Source: Odontocerum albicorne (taxonomy: Eukaryota > Arthropoda > Insecta > Trichoptera > Odontoceridae). Taken from it: 64,000 nucleotides of DNA. Below are positions 32,549 through 43,319 of the stretch, in pieces. Within the stretch, counting starts at the first letter, position 1. The number at the start of each line of letters is the position of its first letter. The stretch lies in assembly GCA_949825065.1 (NCBI GenBank), contig OX463859.1:3820217-3884216 (forward strand), given 5' to 3'. Made by a program: the position numbers and the translations under genes. The notes beneath the pieces are model-generated. The model did no database searches, had not been told where the DNA came from, and saw nothing but the letters and a program-made list of their open reading frames with translations.

Positions 32549-33225
32549 CTGTAGTCTTCCGAAAGCTATTTTCACTTTTACAAAATACCTTTATAACCAG
32601 AAACCCGTTTCAGTAATCTTCAGTTACATGTATTCTAAATATTTAATTTCATACATTAAAGTTAGCACTCATACACTGTTTTGGACTATGTAGATTTCAA
32701 ATAATAAATAAAAAAGTATAGTAAAAACTTTTTATAATAATATATATATTCACCAAGAAAATAAATGACATGAACTTTTGTCATTTATTTGACGTTCAAG
32801 CTTTGTTTTTCGTTTTTTTTTTTATGGGACCGAATGTTTATTTTTATATCCTTTGTGATTTACACAACCATTTCCTTATAACGCGAATTCTTTCTTCCTT
32901 CCGCGAGGTGTAACACGCGTCATATTTCTTTTTCCCTTTCTTTTGCAAATATTCCCGACACTTTTTGTCATTCCTTTATTCGCGTGAATTTAAATTTTGT
33001 GTCTACATTTGGTTAACATTTCGTTGAGAATCTTTATTATATGGAGGCTTTTATCTAACCCGTTTTATTGAGACATTTGAAGAACTATTTTTATATTTTA
33101 TATTGAAAATTTTAAAACCGATCCATTATCATTCAATACAATCTTACATTATAATTGAGATCTTCTTCTTTACGTATTTTCCATTACCTTATTCTTTACA
33201 TTTGTGTTTGACTGCTTGGACGTTT
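32549..33225. other. Intergenic with one clean hairpin
   Basis: AAATAAATGAC-ATGAACTTTT-GTCATTTATTT (about 32759-32790) is a perfect 11-bp stem. The rest is AT-rich and unassigned. Confidence 0.5.
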
Positions 33226-33227
33226 CT

Positions 33228-33700
33228 GGCTAATATACGCTTCTTCTTCCTGGCACTGTCCCAACTGATGGCCTAGGTAGGCTGTTGGGGTCGGCTCTTC
33301 TCGTTCTCAGGCTGTATATTCTTCGGCTCTGGGTATCGCTTTCATCTAGGCCGTTTTTCTGCAGGATTTTGGAGCATTGAGTCATCCAGGAGTTTTTTGG
33401 TCTTCCTCTGGACGGCTGCCGAGGAAGATCCACAGACATTGCCTGATTTACAGTATGGTCTGGTGGTCTCCGTCTTTTGTGCCCGTACCATCTCAGCTGT
33501 CGCTCTTCCCGCTTACTATTTATGTCAGTGACTCCCAGGCTACCACGAATGCGTGAACTCTAAATTTTATCTTTCAGTGATACTCCTGCCGACCACCTAA
33601 GCATTCGCATTTCTGCTGTTTCAAGTTGCCTAGAAAAGGAGCTGTACATAGTCCAGCATTCTGAGCCATACATAATTGCGGGTCTAACAATAGTCTGGTA
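33228..33700 (-). pseudogene. LINE-R reverse transcriptase C-terminus
   Basis: Minus-strand reading: YQTIVRPAIMYGSECWTM, RQLETAEMRMLRWSAGVSLK, DKI, a stop, SSRIRGSLGVTDI, REERQLRWYGHKRRRPPDHT, PSRGRPKNSWMTQCSKIL, then RRADPN and the end GTVPGRRSVY. The order YGSECW...EMRMLRW...IRGSLGV...RWYGH...GRPK is characteristic of the C-terminal part of many animal LINE reverse transcriptases. One internal stop. An AAG-rich tail overlaps the end. Confidence 0.88.
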
Positions 33701-34385
33701 TCTTTAGAATTGGACTATAATCCGACAATGGAATCCATATTTTTGAGATATTTAAGGAAACCTTAAAATCAATTGAAGATCTATCAATAAAAATCGTCGA
33801 TTTTGATATATTCGAAGAAACCTTTAAATTAGTTGATACCTTATCAACATTATATAACCTTATTTCAGTCCCAACTAAAAATGTTGTTGAATGAAATTCT
33901 GTTTTAACGTTATAATTTGATTTAATTAAAAAGCAGATTTTTTTAATTGATAGTCAATTTTTGCTTATCTTAAGCCTGAAAGGGAGTAAATAATGTATAA
34001 AAAATTAAAAAAATCAGAAAATGAAACATTTTTATAATACGATTTTATAAATTTCATACTTTTTACGAGTATTGGCAACCAGCCAATTTAATTTAATCAA
34101 ACATAAATAACAAAACTCAATTAATTCTAGCTTCAAATTGTTAAACCTATTAAAAAAAAAATTACATTAAGTCTCCATTCATTATCCAATCAAAGAAAAG
34201 CTTTAAAATAAGCCACAAAAATGTAAGGAAAACAAAATATTCCGGCTAAAGAAACCGTTTATATTTTTTGACTTGAGACAATAACGTCAAATAAAACTGA
34301 AGTAAAAAAAAAAAAATCATTTATTTGAGTTTTTTAAATAACATTTATGTACATACAACCATGCCATCGACAAGTCAAGAGACTT
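33701..34385. other. Intergenic, no feature recognised
   Basis: 33730-33850 has two loose copies of TTGAT/ATATTTGAGATATTTAAGGAAACCTTA-like text. No gene. Confidence 0.4.
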
Positions 34386-34389
34386 ATGC

Positions 34390-34812
34390 CATGTTTACAC
34401 GTGATTAGTACTTATCGTTTGTACTGAGCTGCTTAGTGACAAGTGAGAAGAAATCGTGTACACGCTGGTGTTAGGAAGAGGTATTAGTAACACGACATCC
34501 GTCCATGTTTTGAGAAATGTGTTCAAATACCAAAAAAAAACGAACACGTGCGCTGACTTACCGTTTCAATTTGTCACTAAACATTTACCGCGGCTGTTGA
34601 GACGACTCTGTAAACGACAAGTGCTTAGTTGAATTGTGGTGGGGGTAGCTGCTTGTCATTTAGTAAATAAGTCGGCCTCCTATTCACTTGCACTTGCCAG
34701 ATTTACTAATGCTTAGTACTAATATGATTGTTTACACGTGGATAAAAGTGCGAGTGACAAGTGCGAGTGAGAAGCACTAATGACAAGTACTAAGCTCGTG
34801 TAAACATGTCAT
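34390..34812. mobile_element. MITE with CATGTTTACACG ends
   Basis: The left end CATGTTTACACGTGATTAGT is mirrored on the right by the complement of ACTAAGCTCGTGTAAACATG; about 20 of the first 25 bases pair. The interior repeats words such as CAAGTGCGAGTGA and GACAAGT in both orientations. No duplication longer than 2-3 bp is visible, so the superfamily is open. Confidence 0.7.
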
Positions 34813-34849
34813 TAGAGATGGTGTCATTGAATGATTACGATAGAAGTTC

Positions 34850-34998
34850 ATCTTCTGTGTCCGTGCAATTTCTCATGTAGCTTACTTTCCTTAGTCTTAC
34901 TTTACCACGATCTTCTTCTATCCATTTGCACTGTACGTTTGTTAAGTTAGTCTTTTTTAGTTCATTTGTTCCACGTGCCCTAACTATTTTCTATTTCA
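34850..34998 (-). pseudogene. LINE-K fragment
   Basis: Minus-strand text RARGTNELKKTNLTNVQCKW corresponds to GHVERMN.ERLTKQIYRANV of LINE-K in a shifted frame, with EDRGKVRLRKVSYM following. Confidence 0.5.
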
Positions 34999-35520
34999 AT
35001 TAGTTTTATATGATTTATATGGAGAATAATAATAATTAATAACTATTTTCCCTCATATCACTCTCGAGCAAAAACTTGGAAAATAAAAACAAGGGAAAGA
35101 ACGATCCAATAGTGCAGAGGATTCTGAAAGCTGTTGCTGATTCTGTGGCGTGAAATGGTCTGCCTTAGAGATGTGGGTGCCGCGTGCAGCTTTAGAAAGC
35201 ACTTGAAGACAATTATTTTGAGGAGGTCTTATAAAAAATTGCGATGGTATTGGAACATTACACACAACCTAAATGCGAATGTGTTATTATAATATATTTG
35301 AAGATCTTAAAAGATTTCATGGTATTTCGTCTTCCTTTGGTAAGTTGTCTGCGGTTTTCTTACCAAAGAAGTTTTCCGAATATATGCAGATGCCAGAGAA
35401 TGCTAAGTCGAATGGCCGCAGATATTATCTTACACTCGACTCATATATATTTATTTTTTAACACTTTTGATCTGTCAAGAAAAGTGGATTAGCGTCCCGA
35501 GTTATAGCACCCATGGGGAA
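34999..35520. other. Unrecognised, shared in part with the window end
   Basis: 35285-35345 (GAAGATCTTAAAAGATTTCA...TCGTCTTCCTTTGGTAAGTT) resembles 63948-64000. A plus frame reads DLKRFHGISSSFGKLSAVFL then PKKFSEYMQMPENAKSNGRR before a stop near 35460. It may be a decayed coding relic of an unknown repeat. Confidence 0.3.
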
Positions 35521-36062
35521 TGTTGACTCTGAACGGCGCTATATTAATTGACTTTTTTTATTATTATTATCAAGAATAGATTGTTTTGAGGTTTAGTGTA
35601 AAAAGCGATTACTGGGTATATTATAGAACGGAAAAAATTAATCTATTAGTTTATTAAAAAAAAAAACGTCCCAGAAACAATATCAAGTTTGTGTACTCGA
35701 GGCATATTTCAGTTCTTCGGTAACATTTCGCGCAGTAAGACATGGTCACGAACAATGTGAAGGGTCGTAGAAGTTTAGGAGATTACTTATGCATTGCAAT
35801 CATCAGTTGAAGGGTGCTACGGGCCTGCCTTTGTCACAAGATCTGTAGACAGTGAAATGCTGGGAAGGCTGAAGAAGAATATGCACGACATACAGTGATT
35901 TCAGTGTAAGTCACATTTTTTAAACATATAAATTACGACATATAAGAAAGCATTGTAGCTGGCTATCGACTATAAAGTAGACCGTCCAAAAGACTGAACA
36001 GGAGGAATATATGAAACAATACGGCCAAGGAATAATGAATAAAACATACGAATATTAATGAA

Positions 36063-36360
36063 AGAAATAAATAAATATTAGGTTTATTGACAGCAACATA
36101 GTATGTACAAGATCACACCTGAATAACCCTTCTAAAACACATAAATTGCAGACAATACATCAGACACAGAAGCTATCAAAAGGTCTGGGCTCATCTAATA
36201 GCATCCCCTCGGCCAAAATACACCCCACCAATATAGGGCGAACCCAGCCACGGGGACATCAGATGTTTTTCAGCCCACACCCTTAAACACGTAGAAACAG
36301 GAATATATACAAAAAAATAAACACAGAAAATAAATATAGTAGATGACAAAAAAAGAAAAA
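36063..36360 (-). repeat. LINE-P copy, minus strand
   Basis: Near-identical to 22918-23235 through CAGCCCACACCCTTAAACAC and the ATAAATATAGTAGATGACAA stretch. It joins a LINE-T copy at about 36362. Confidence 0.86.
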
Positions 36361-36790
36361 AACCAGGCTTTTGCCTGTATCTCACTGAGGATATTTAGCA
36401 TGAAAAAATAAATCGATACTTCTTTCCGATTTTTGATTACACAAAAACAAAACCCCGTTGGACGCTCTCATCAACCTGACAAACAGTGACACTCAACTAC
36501 AATTGGAAACATCTTGCGAAATTCAACTCCTCACACATCATCACTCCAGAAAGACCAAAAATATTCATCCCACAATATACAGCACACAATCATAAGAATA
36601 AATATTAAAATTAAAACAAAAAATACACAGAAACACCAATACAAAAATAACCAAAATTAAAACAACAAGAAGAAACCCACACTCACGAGCTCACACAAAT
36701 CCTTTCCACTCGTCATTCATCCTGAAAGCCCAAGTACTCAAAATCCTGTCGCAATAACAACCACGCTCCGATCGACTGTCTAAATGCTTT
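36361..36790 (-). pseudogene. LINE-T copy, longer
   Basis: From the AGGC-TTTT-GCCT hairpin through ACCCCGTTGGACGCTCTCAT and CAACCTGACAAACAGTGACA to ATCCTGTCGCAATAACAACC. It lacks the (AAT)n tail because it joins the LINE-P copy, but extends into the coding side (minus strand RQDFEYLGFQDE zone). Confidence 0.8.
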
Positions 36791-37564
36791 TCTATTTTAC
36801 ATAACTTTTACTTTTCACTAAGTTAAAATTCTCTACCTTTATCAATCTAATCTTCTTGTCCTCAGTCTACTTTTTTCCTTGCTTTCCATTACTTTCAGAC
36901 ATTTATATATATTTCGTAAGTGTTCCTTCATTTATTTCTCTCCACGTGGCAAAAACATCTCAAAAAAAATTATCTTGATTAGTAATAATGTATTTTTCTT
37001 ATTAATCGACTCGTTCGTTGTTTGATTAATTAATTAGTTTATTTTTTTATGTTTTTACAATTTAGTGTGAAACTTTTTACCAATTAAGTGCAAATATTGT
37101 ATAAATTCAATAATTTCCAAATAATATTATTGTAAAATTTCTCGGAAAAAAGGTTTTCGGGGTACGAATTTGATTTGAAGAAAATGTAATTTTGCAAAAT
37201 CGTTATAAAATAAATCAGAAGAAGGCGAAATATGTTGGACGTGAAAATAAATTGAGGAAAAACCTACTAAAATGGACATTCTTGTGCAAAAAACAACCAA
37301 CCAACCAAAAACCTGATTTGAGTTTTGTGCAAGTCTTAGGTCTATCCTAAGGGATGAGAGACTGGTTATTTCATTTTATCTTAAGTCTTTTTTCTTGTAA
37401 TATGCCTTTTTATTTTGTATTCTCGTTCCTCTCGAGACAGACTTAATTTTTTTCTACTCAATTCTTGTATTGTTAATTTTATAAAACATTTTTTTTACTT
37501 TCCGTGTTGTATTAAACTATACAGAGGAGTTTTCACGCATCATATTTTTTAAACTTTCCGTGAT
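36791..37564. other. Intergenic, no feature recognised
   Basis: AT-rich DNA, no assignable coding or repeat. Confidence 0.45.
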
Positions 37565-37835
37565 CGTGTAAGGAACACCACAATCCGAGAGGTCTGTGAG
37601 ATCCAAGATGTGGTCAGATGGGGACGACAGCGTCGACGATACTGGTACCAACACGTACAGAGAATGAATTCCACAAGAATTCCATACATAGCTCTGCATG
37701 GGGTGCCAGATGGACGGCGTCCGCCAGGGAGACTCCCGAAACGATGGAGAGATAGCTGGAGCTCAGCATCACAGGAGGACAATCCTGCAGTAACAGACTC
37801 TTGAGTCTATAGCAATTTTAAGAAGAAGAAGATAT
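37565..37835 (+). pseudogene. LINE-R reverse transcriptase C-terminus
   Basis: The plus strand reads RNTTIREVCEIQDVVRWGRQ, RRRYWYQHVQRMNSTRIPYI, ALHGVPDGRRPPGRLPKRWR, DSWSSASQED and a stop, then a short untranslated end with AAGAAGAAG. The order ...WGRQRR..WY.HV.RM...GRRPPGRLPKRW is typical of LINE C-termini. The frame is continuous for about 80 residues, so it is young or lucky, but it is only a 3' fragment. Confidence 0.86.
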
Positions 37836-37839
37836 TTTA

Positions 37840-38160
37840 AAACATTGTTATTTATTTAGTACAACACTCTATATTCCACTTTAAATAACGGTATAATCCT
37901 GCCAGTTTCAAGGCTTTCACCTTATCATCAGGGGAGCACAAACAAAGCTGAATTTTGGTTGACCTGGTACCGACATACTCGCTTCTAACGGTGAAAATTC
38001 GGTCAGGAGGTTGTGGGTGGAAGAAGGTAGGAGACAACTTCAGGAAGTAGCGGTGAGATTGAGAATACGAGTATATGGGTGTACCAGATGTTCCTCCCGT
38101 TGCACTGACTTGGGTATTTCTAGGGCATCTTATCTGTCTAATTTGTTTCCGTACAACGCC
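37840..38160 (-). mobile_element. FB-related element I: one arm plus body
   Basis: On the minus strand a body (TCAGTGCAACGGGAGGAACA...GTCGGTACCAGGTCAACC) leads into GTGCTCCCCTGATGATAAGG, TGAAAGCCTTGAAACTGGCA and the end CAGTGTT-like AGAGTGTTGTACTAAATAA. The same body is present at 41372-41745. These two copies show what lies upstream of the arm in the parental element. No protein is recognisable. Confidence 0.75.
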
Positions 38161-38304
38161 TTAACTTATAAATAACATTTTTTCAAAATGATTTGTATTC
38201 TTGATTGTTATAATACATAAAATAAACTTAAGTATCATTCATTTTATATATCATTTTATAGTATGATTGACAATATACGGTATTTCATCAACCATTAAAA
38301 AAAG

Positions 38305-38744
38305 GTTATGAGAGTCGTCCGGAACGCTCGACGTCTTTCAGATCGAAATTACCGTCTTTGAAACGCAAAAACCATCGACGCCTTTCAGGTCCAAATTACC
38401 AATTTTGAAACGCAAAAATCATCGACGAGCTGTCCTTTCATTCATAGCATCTTCACCGTACACTTCGCTTATATCGCGAGCAGCTTTGGCAGCTTTATTC
38501 CCTCGATTGAACGCGAACAGAAGGAGGAGTCGAAAATGCTCACTTTTGTCTACTTGACATTCCATTTTGAAGGCTTTTAATCAAAATAAAGTAATATATG
38601 TAACGTAAAAACAAACACAATATCTTGTAGAGCAGAAAATTTTCTTTCGAATGACGTATAACCTTTACCATTTTGTTTAACTTTTGGTGCTTATTTTCAA
38701 ATCTGAAAAAAATAAAAACGGACACAACTTATGTTAACACCTAA
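38305..38744 (-). pseudogene. Mariner 5' part (MECQVDE family) with internal duplication
   Basis: The 5' inverted repeat TTAGGTGTTAACATAAGTTG ends at 38744 with TA outside. The start codon lies near 38565 (MECQVD). The block RWFLRFK.GNFDL appears twice in succession (about 38410-38330), a duplication of about 65 bp. Homology stops near 38305. No catalytic part remains. Confidence 0.82.
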
Positions 38745-38949
38745 TATATAAAAAAATATATCTTAAAACAATAAGCACATGTATATCACCCACCACATAT
38801 GATACAAAAAAAAAAAAAAACTTGAGACCGGTCAAGGCTCAGGCAATCAAAGTAAAATGGAAATAGTTTTGCATAGCTGTGCCATTCTTCGTGATCAAGT
38901 ATGATTGGCAAATGTGAATGGAAGACAAATAAATGGTTTATAGTGTGCA

Positions 38950-39075
38950 AGCTGTTACACTTGACAGATCAAACCTTCTCATATAACCGATTTCTCTATT
39001 TTCTTATTTCAAATATGTTTTTTGATCCAACCATACTTTCTTTGTCCTCTCATGCACCTTCCACTTGACCTTAAC
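38950..39075 (-). pseudogene. LINE-K fragment
   Basis: The minus strand contains a KKVWLDQK-type block and IEKSVI.EGLIC in the place of NRRSCMRRY. Short and decayed. Confidence 0.5.
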
Positions 39076-39369
39076 AATGTGTTGCTTTAAATATCTTATA
39101 AGAGTTTAAACATTGGTTTTTTTAATGTTTATAAATCTAAACATATTTCACGAAAATGATTTCAGAGATTTATTAGTTACAATCTTAGAGAAGAGATGTC
39201 ACTGCAGCAGGATAAAATACGGTTGTTGTCTGGGATGGAATTATTTTTCTCGCTAATGGACTGCGGTGAGTGAAAAAAATATTTTGATGGTCGATATGGA
39301 GGTTCATTTTGTAGGTATTGGTTTTTTTTTTAAATAAAACTTTTGAAGTAAATTTATCTGATTTCTAAA

Positions 39370-40690
39370 CTAAAAATGTTTGATGATGACATTAAAGTGT
39401 AGAAAAAAAAGTGAATGCGATATGTGGATGAGCAATGGAAGATGACCCTTTTAACCCTTCCTTCCCTGTGATGTGTAACTAGTACACATTGCTTCTAAAA
39501 ACTTTAATATCTCTATAAATATGATAAATACTGGGTTCAGATTTTAGATATTCCTCCGTAATGCATTTACGCATTGAATGAAAAAATAATATTAATAATA
39601 AAAATTTGCATTTATCGGCCACATCAGAGATATTTTGTGAAAATTGGGAATAAATTCACCAATGCAATCAAACGTTTGACGTAGGTATATTCATTCTAAA
39701 AACCCGTTATGGGTGAGGAGCGACGCTATTCACGTCTAACTCTATTTCGATATATGGGAACGCAAGAAATAGATTCTCAGTTCGCTCACTTCTCTCGCTT
39801 CAGCAGCTCTCGGCCATTTGTTTGAAGTGGTCTCTTCGCCCGTTTTGTGAACGTCGGTCGATGTTTTTTTTTCATGTTTTCAGCAATTAAATTTCCATCA
39901 TTGTCAATTTTGACTTCAAATTTAATTAATTTAAGAGATTGGTTATGAAAAATCTTGTTTTTCCGAGTTTTAATCGCTCATTTTTACATGTATTTTTACA
40001 TTTTTACATAGCACAGGAAGGGAAAGGTTAAGGTTGTATTTTCTCAGATAGTTAAAAAGTTATCAGATCTACCGAACTACGTATAGCGATTGGGAACAAC
40101 GTCAATGAGGCACTAAACGTATAATATATACTCGAACTAAACCATATCCAAATCTTCTAGGTGTTATTGCAAAACAGTATTTATTTATCATATTTGATGT
40201 TTGTGAGTGAAAGGTAGACCTGAAAAAAGCCTGAAAGGAGCTGAATAAAGGTTGTATAAATACGTGCATTGCGAATATTATATAAAGGGATCATGTGGGA
40301 TAGCATACAGAAATATTTGACTAAGGATGAACGTGAAATTAAGACTGGTGTATTAAATAAGATGAATAAAACCCTCCAGCATGGTTTATGCATGTAAAAC
40401 GAATAAATGAAGAAAGTGTACCAAAACAAATATAAAGTGCAAATGTGAGTGGATGATATAATATTGAAAGACCTAGGAATATATTGTTGGATGAAATAGA
40501 TAATAATTTGAAAAAAAGAAAGTGTAAAAAGTGAGAGAAATCGTAGGAATTGTATAATTAGATAGATGGATGTAGAAGAGGTGAAAAAAGTGTAACGTGA
40601 AATAAAATTCTGACGCTTTCTCCTCTCTGCCTGATCAGAAAGAGAAATATTTGATTTTATGTCTTTGTGTATGTATGAGTATTATATTGT
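39370..40690 (+). pseudogene. LINE-K copy split by a piggyBac-like MITE
   Basis: 39375-39450 (AGAAAAAAAAGTGAATGCGA...GAAGATGACCC) and 40031-40195 give the upstream zone (VVFSQIVKKLSDLPNYV.RLGTTSMRH-type text in the place of SDDGRV..DIERRVNAGN). From 40205 come the INTCIANII, KDERE.KTGVLNKMNK, MHVKRINEESV, VWLDEIDNN, RNRRNCIIR.MDVEEVKKV and SPSAV-type blocks and the 3' end at about 40640. Many stops. Confidence 0.7.
39455..40027. mobile_element. piggyBac-like MITE, copy 2 (573 bp)
   Basis: Exact TTAA at both edges (39451-39454 and 40028-40031). Ends CCCTTCCTTCCCTGTG and, inward from the right, CCTTTCCCTTCCTGTG. The first 250 bases match the complement of the right half of 26174-26797. It lies inside a LINE-K copy. 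Confidence 0.9.
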
Positions 40691-41371
40691 ATAATTATTT
40701 ATTCCATAAATATCTGCTGGAGTTTGACTAACTTAAACCACTTGAAAAATGCTTCTGATGGGTAAAGAACCAATTTTATGAGCATCATTTTAATCTGGAC
40801 TATTTGAGCCTTGCACGAAGAATCTATAATAAGTGGATCGCATCACCTCAGTCAGTAGCGTCTCTAACTGCTGGCACCAGAGCAGAGTCCAGAGGTGCCG
40901 ATAACACGAGGGTACTAACGATACCCATGGCACCATTTAGGATCTAAATTCCAAATTTAAATACTTGGGCTAAATTGGAAAAAGGAGAATATTGAAAATT
41001 AGTTTTTTTACTTTTTTTTAACGAAAATTGTATGTTTTTTAAATTATTAAACTATTTTTGTACGACACAATGATCATAAAAAAGCCAACGGTACGATATT
41101 TATATTAAGACAAAATATCAACTACCACGGTCTGCACCACATGTACGCATAATTTTATTTTCTGACAAGAAATAATTTTTTTAATGAATTCTGTAAAATT
41201 GTTTATTTAACAGCTCAACGTGCGCATGTTTTTTTTTTGAAAATGAAACGAAAAATAAATCAAACACAGCAAGCATGTTGTATAATATTTTTTGTATAAT
41301 TTGTTTTTCTTGAAAAGCAGAGAGAAAAATCATCAAAAATAATTGTTTTGTTACCTTATTGAGATAATTGT
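40691..41371. other. Intergenic, no feature recognised
   Basis: 40840-40940 is moderately GC-rich (GTCTCTAACTGCTGGCACCA). No gene recognised. Confidence 0.4.
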
Positions 41372-41745
41372 ATTTTAATTTGTTTTATCAAACACTGTTT
41401 ATTCCACTTTGTGTAACGGTATAACCCTACCGGTTTCAAGGTTTTCACCTCACGATCAGAGGAGCGCAAACTAGACTGAATTCTGATCGAACTGGTACCG
41501 ACATATACACATAAACGGTAAACATTCGGTAAACCCGGTCCTTCCCCCCACAATCCCCAAACCCGAATGTTTACTAACGGTAAACATTTGGTTGGTGATT
41601 GTGGGGGGAGGGAGGTAGGAGACAACTTCAGCGAGCAGCGGCGAGATCTTGGGAATATATATATATGTTTGCCAGATGTTCACCCCGATGCACTGACTTG
41701 AATATTTCTAGGGTCTCTAATCTGTCCAATTTATTTATAGATGCA
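41372..41745 (-). mobile_element. FB-related element J: one arm plus body, with inner inverted repeat
   Basis: The arm part (plus strand AATTTGTTTTATCAAACACT ... CTACCGGTTTCAAGG) leads into a body shared with 37840-38160. Inside the body, CCTTCCCCCCACAATC (about 41540) and GATTGTGGGGGGAGGGAGG (about 41600) pair, with further pairing of AATGTTTAC and GTAAACATT, forming a hairpin of about 35 bp per arm that element I lacks. Confidence 0.78.
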
Positions 41746-41751
41746 TCTATT

Positions 41752-42104
41752 TATTATAATTTAACAAATAATTAAAAGGCGTGTTGCTACAGGGAGCATG
41801 GTCAATGACACATTAAGTACTGTTTTACTAAAAAATACATCTTCTTAAAATATTGTTCAATGCTAGTGCCAACCATGATGGAATGGAAATCTGAGCACTG
41901 CAAGGAAGAAATAAAAGTTGGATAAATGCGGTAGAAATACGTGTCTTGTATAGAATAACGACTTCTGTGCCCTTTTTGGTAAGATGCCAGTCTTTTTGTC
42001 GTGGGTTCGATTCATATCGGTATCCGTATGGGTGACATTGACCATGTTCCCTGTAGTAACACGCCTTTTAATTATTTGTTAAATTATAATATATAGATTC
42101 ATCT
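41752..42104. repeat. Composite inverted-repeat unit, first copy
   Basis: The left TATAATTTAACAAATAATTA AAAGGCGTGTTGCTACAGGG AGCATGGTCAATG is repeated as its complement at about 42035-42095. Between the arms lie a LINE-K scrap (CTAGTGCCAACCATGATGGA zone) and a tRNA-like SINE head with B box GGGTTCGATTCATATCGG. Confidence 0.8.
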
Positions 42105-42525
42105 ATTTATTATAATTTAACAAATAATTAAAAGGCGTGTTGCTACAGGGAGCATGGTCAATGACACATTTAGTACTGTTTTACTAAAAAATACATCTTA
42201 AAATATTGTTCAATGCTAGTGCCAACCATGATGGAATGGAAATCTAAGTACTGCAAGGAAGAAATAAAAGCTGGATAAATGCGATAGAAATACGTGTCTT
42301 GCATAGAATGACGATTTCTGTACCCTTTTTGGTAAAATACCAGTCTTTTTGTCGCGGGTTCGATTCATATCGGTATCCATATGGGTGAGGTTGATTGAAA
42401 GGATGGGTTGCGAAAAACACATTTTTTACGCCTTCATGAGTGGGAGTCTTTGTAGAGAACGACCGAGATAAGTATGGGTGGATCAATTGAAGAACAGTTT
42501 AAAAATAATGAAAAGAGACGAATTA
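42105..42525. repeat. Composite unit, second tandem copy, right arm missing
   Basis: Repeats the first unit nearly exactly up to GTATCCATATGGGTGA at about 42385, then continues into different sequence (GGTTGATTGAAAGGATGGGT) instead of the inverted arm. This shows what lay next to the SINE head before the arm was added in the first copy. Confidence 0.75.
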
Positions 42526-43319
42526 GATTAACATTTGAAAGAAATGTATACGAATATTAGCCATGTGAAGAAGACGAAATATGGCGTGAAAGAAAAAAAT
42601 GGAGCTGAGACAAGAATTCTGAATTGGCGATGGTGTTCTGGGGACTCCCACATTTGAACTGTAAATCTGCTGAGGAACCAATTAAATATGATATCTATGG
42701 CTCGAATACAGGATTTTAATTTCTCTAATTTAAGCTCGAATACATTATTGGATCTCATTACATGAAAATTGTCGCATTACGATTACGAGTATATACGAGT
42801 AGATATGTTAACTGATCTTTCAGACACAAATTCAAAAGATACAATGGAGACAGCCCATTAAGGGACTTGAAAACAAAGTTTGAAATCATTCCGAATGTCC
42901 TTAACTTAGTTAAAAAAAATTCCTTAACTTTTAAGTAACTTAACTCTTTTAGTTTTTAAGCTTTATTTACTAGATACGGAAAACATTTCATTACAAGAAT
43001 AACTTGAGTATAGTTAAGTATTGTTTGACAAATAGTACCATTCAAAAGAGTTAAAAAGACTCGTTACATGGGCAATAAAACGCAAAATGGTAATGCAATA
43101 AATTCCACGTCTACTCCACCCCTTCTGCCACCACTCTGTTCCCCCTACACCTAACAAGTGGATGGGATAGTCACGTCACGTATGGGGCATATGCCAGAAA
43201 TTATACCAACCACTCGTTTGACATGGCGATGTATTTTTGTCTAAACGTTACAGCGTTTAATAATTTTTGAACATAAATGCTATCATGTTGGTAATAACGA
43301 TATAGGTCGTTGTTTTCAT
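42526..43319. other. Intergenic, no feature recognised
   Basis: Unassigned. 43090-43170 is locally GC-rich (CCACCCCTTCTGCCACCACT). Confidence 0.4.

Noticed and set aside
32245..32693. Overlapping plus-strand frames with repeated YGYQE
   Set aside because: Repeat read-through of the 65-bp array.
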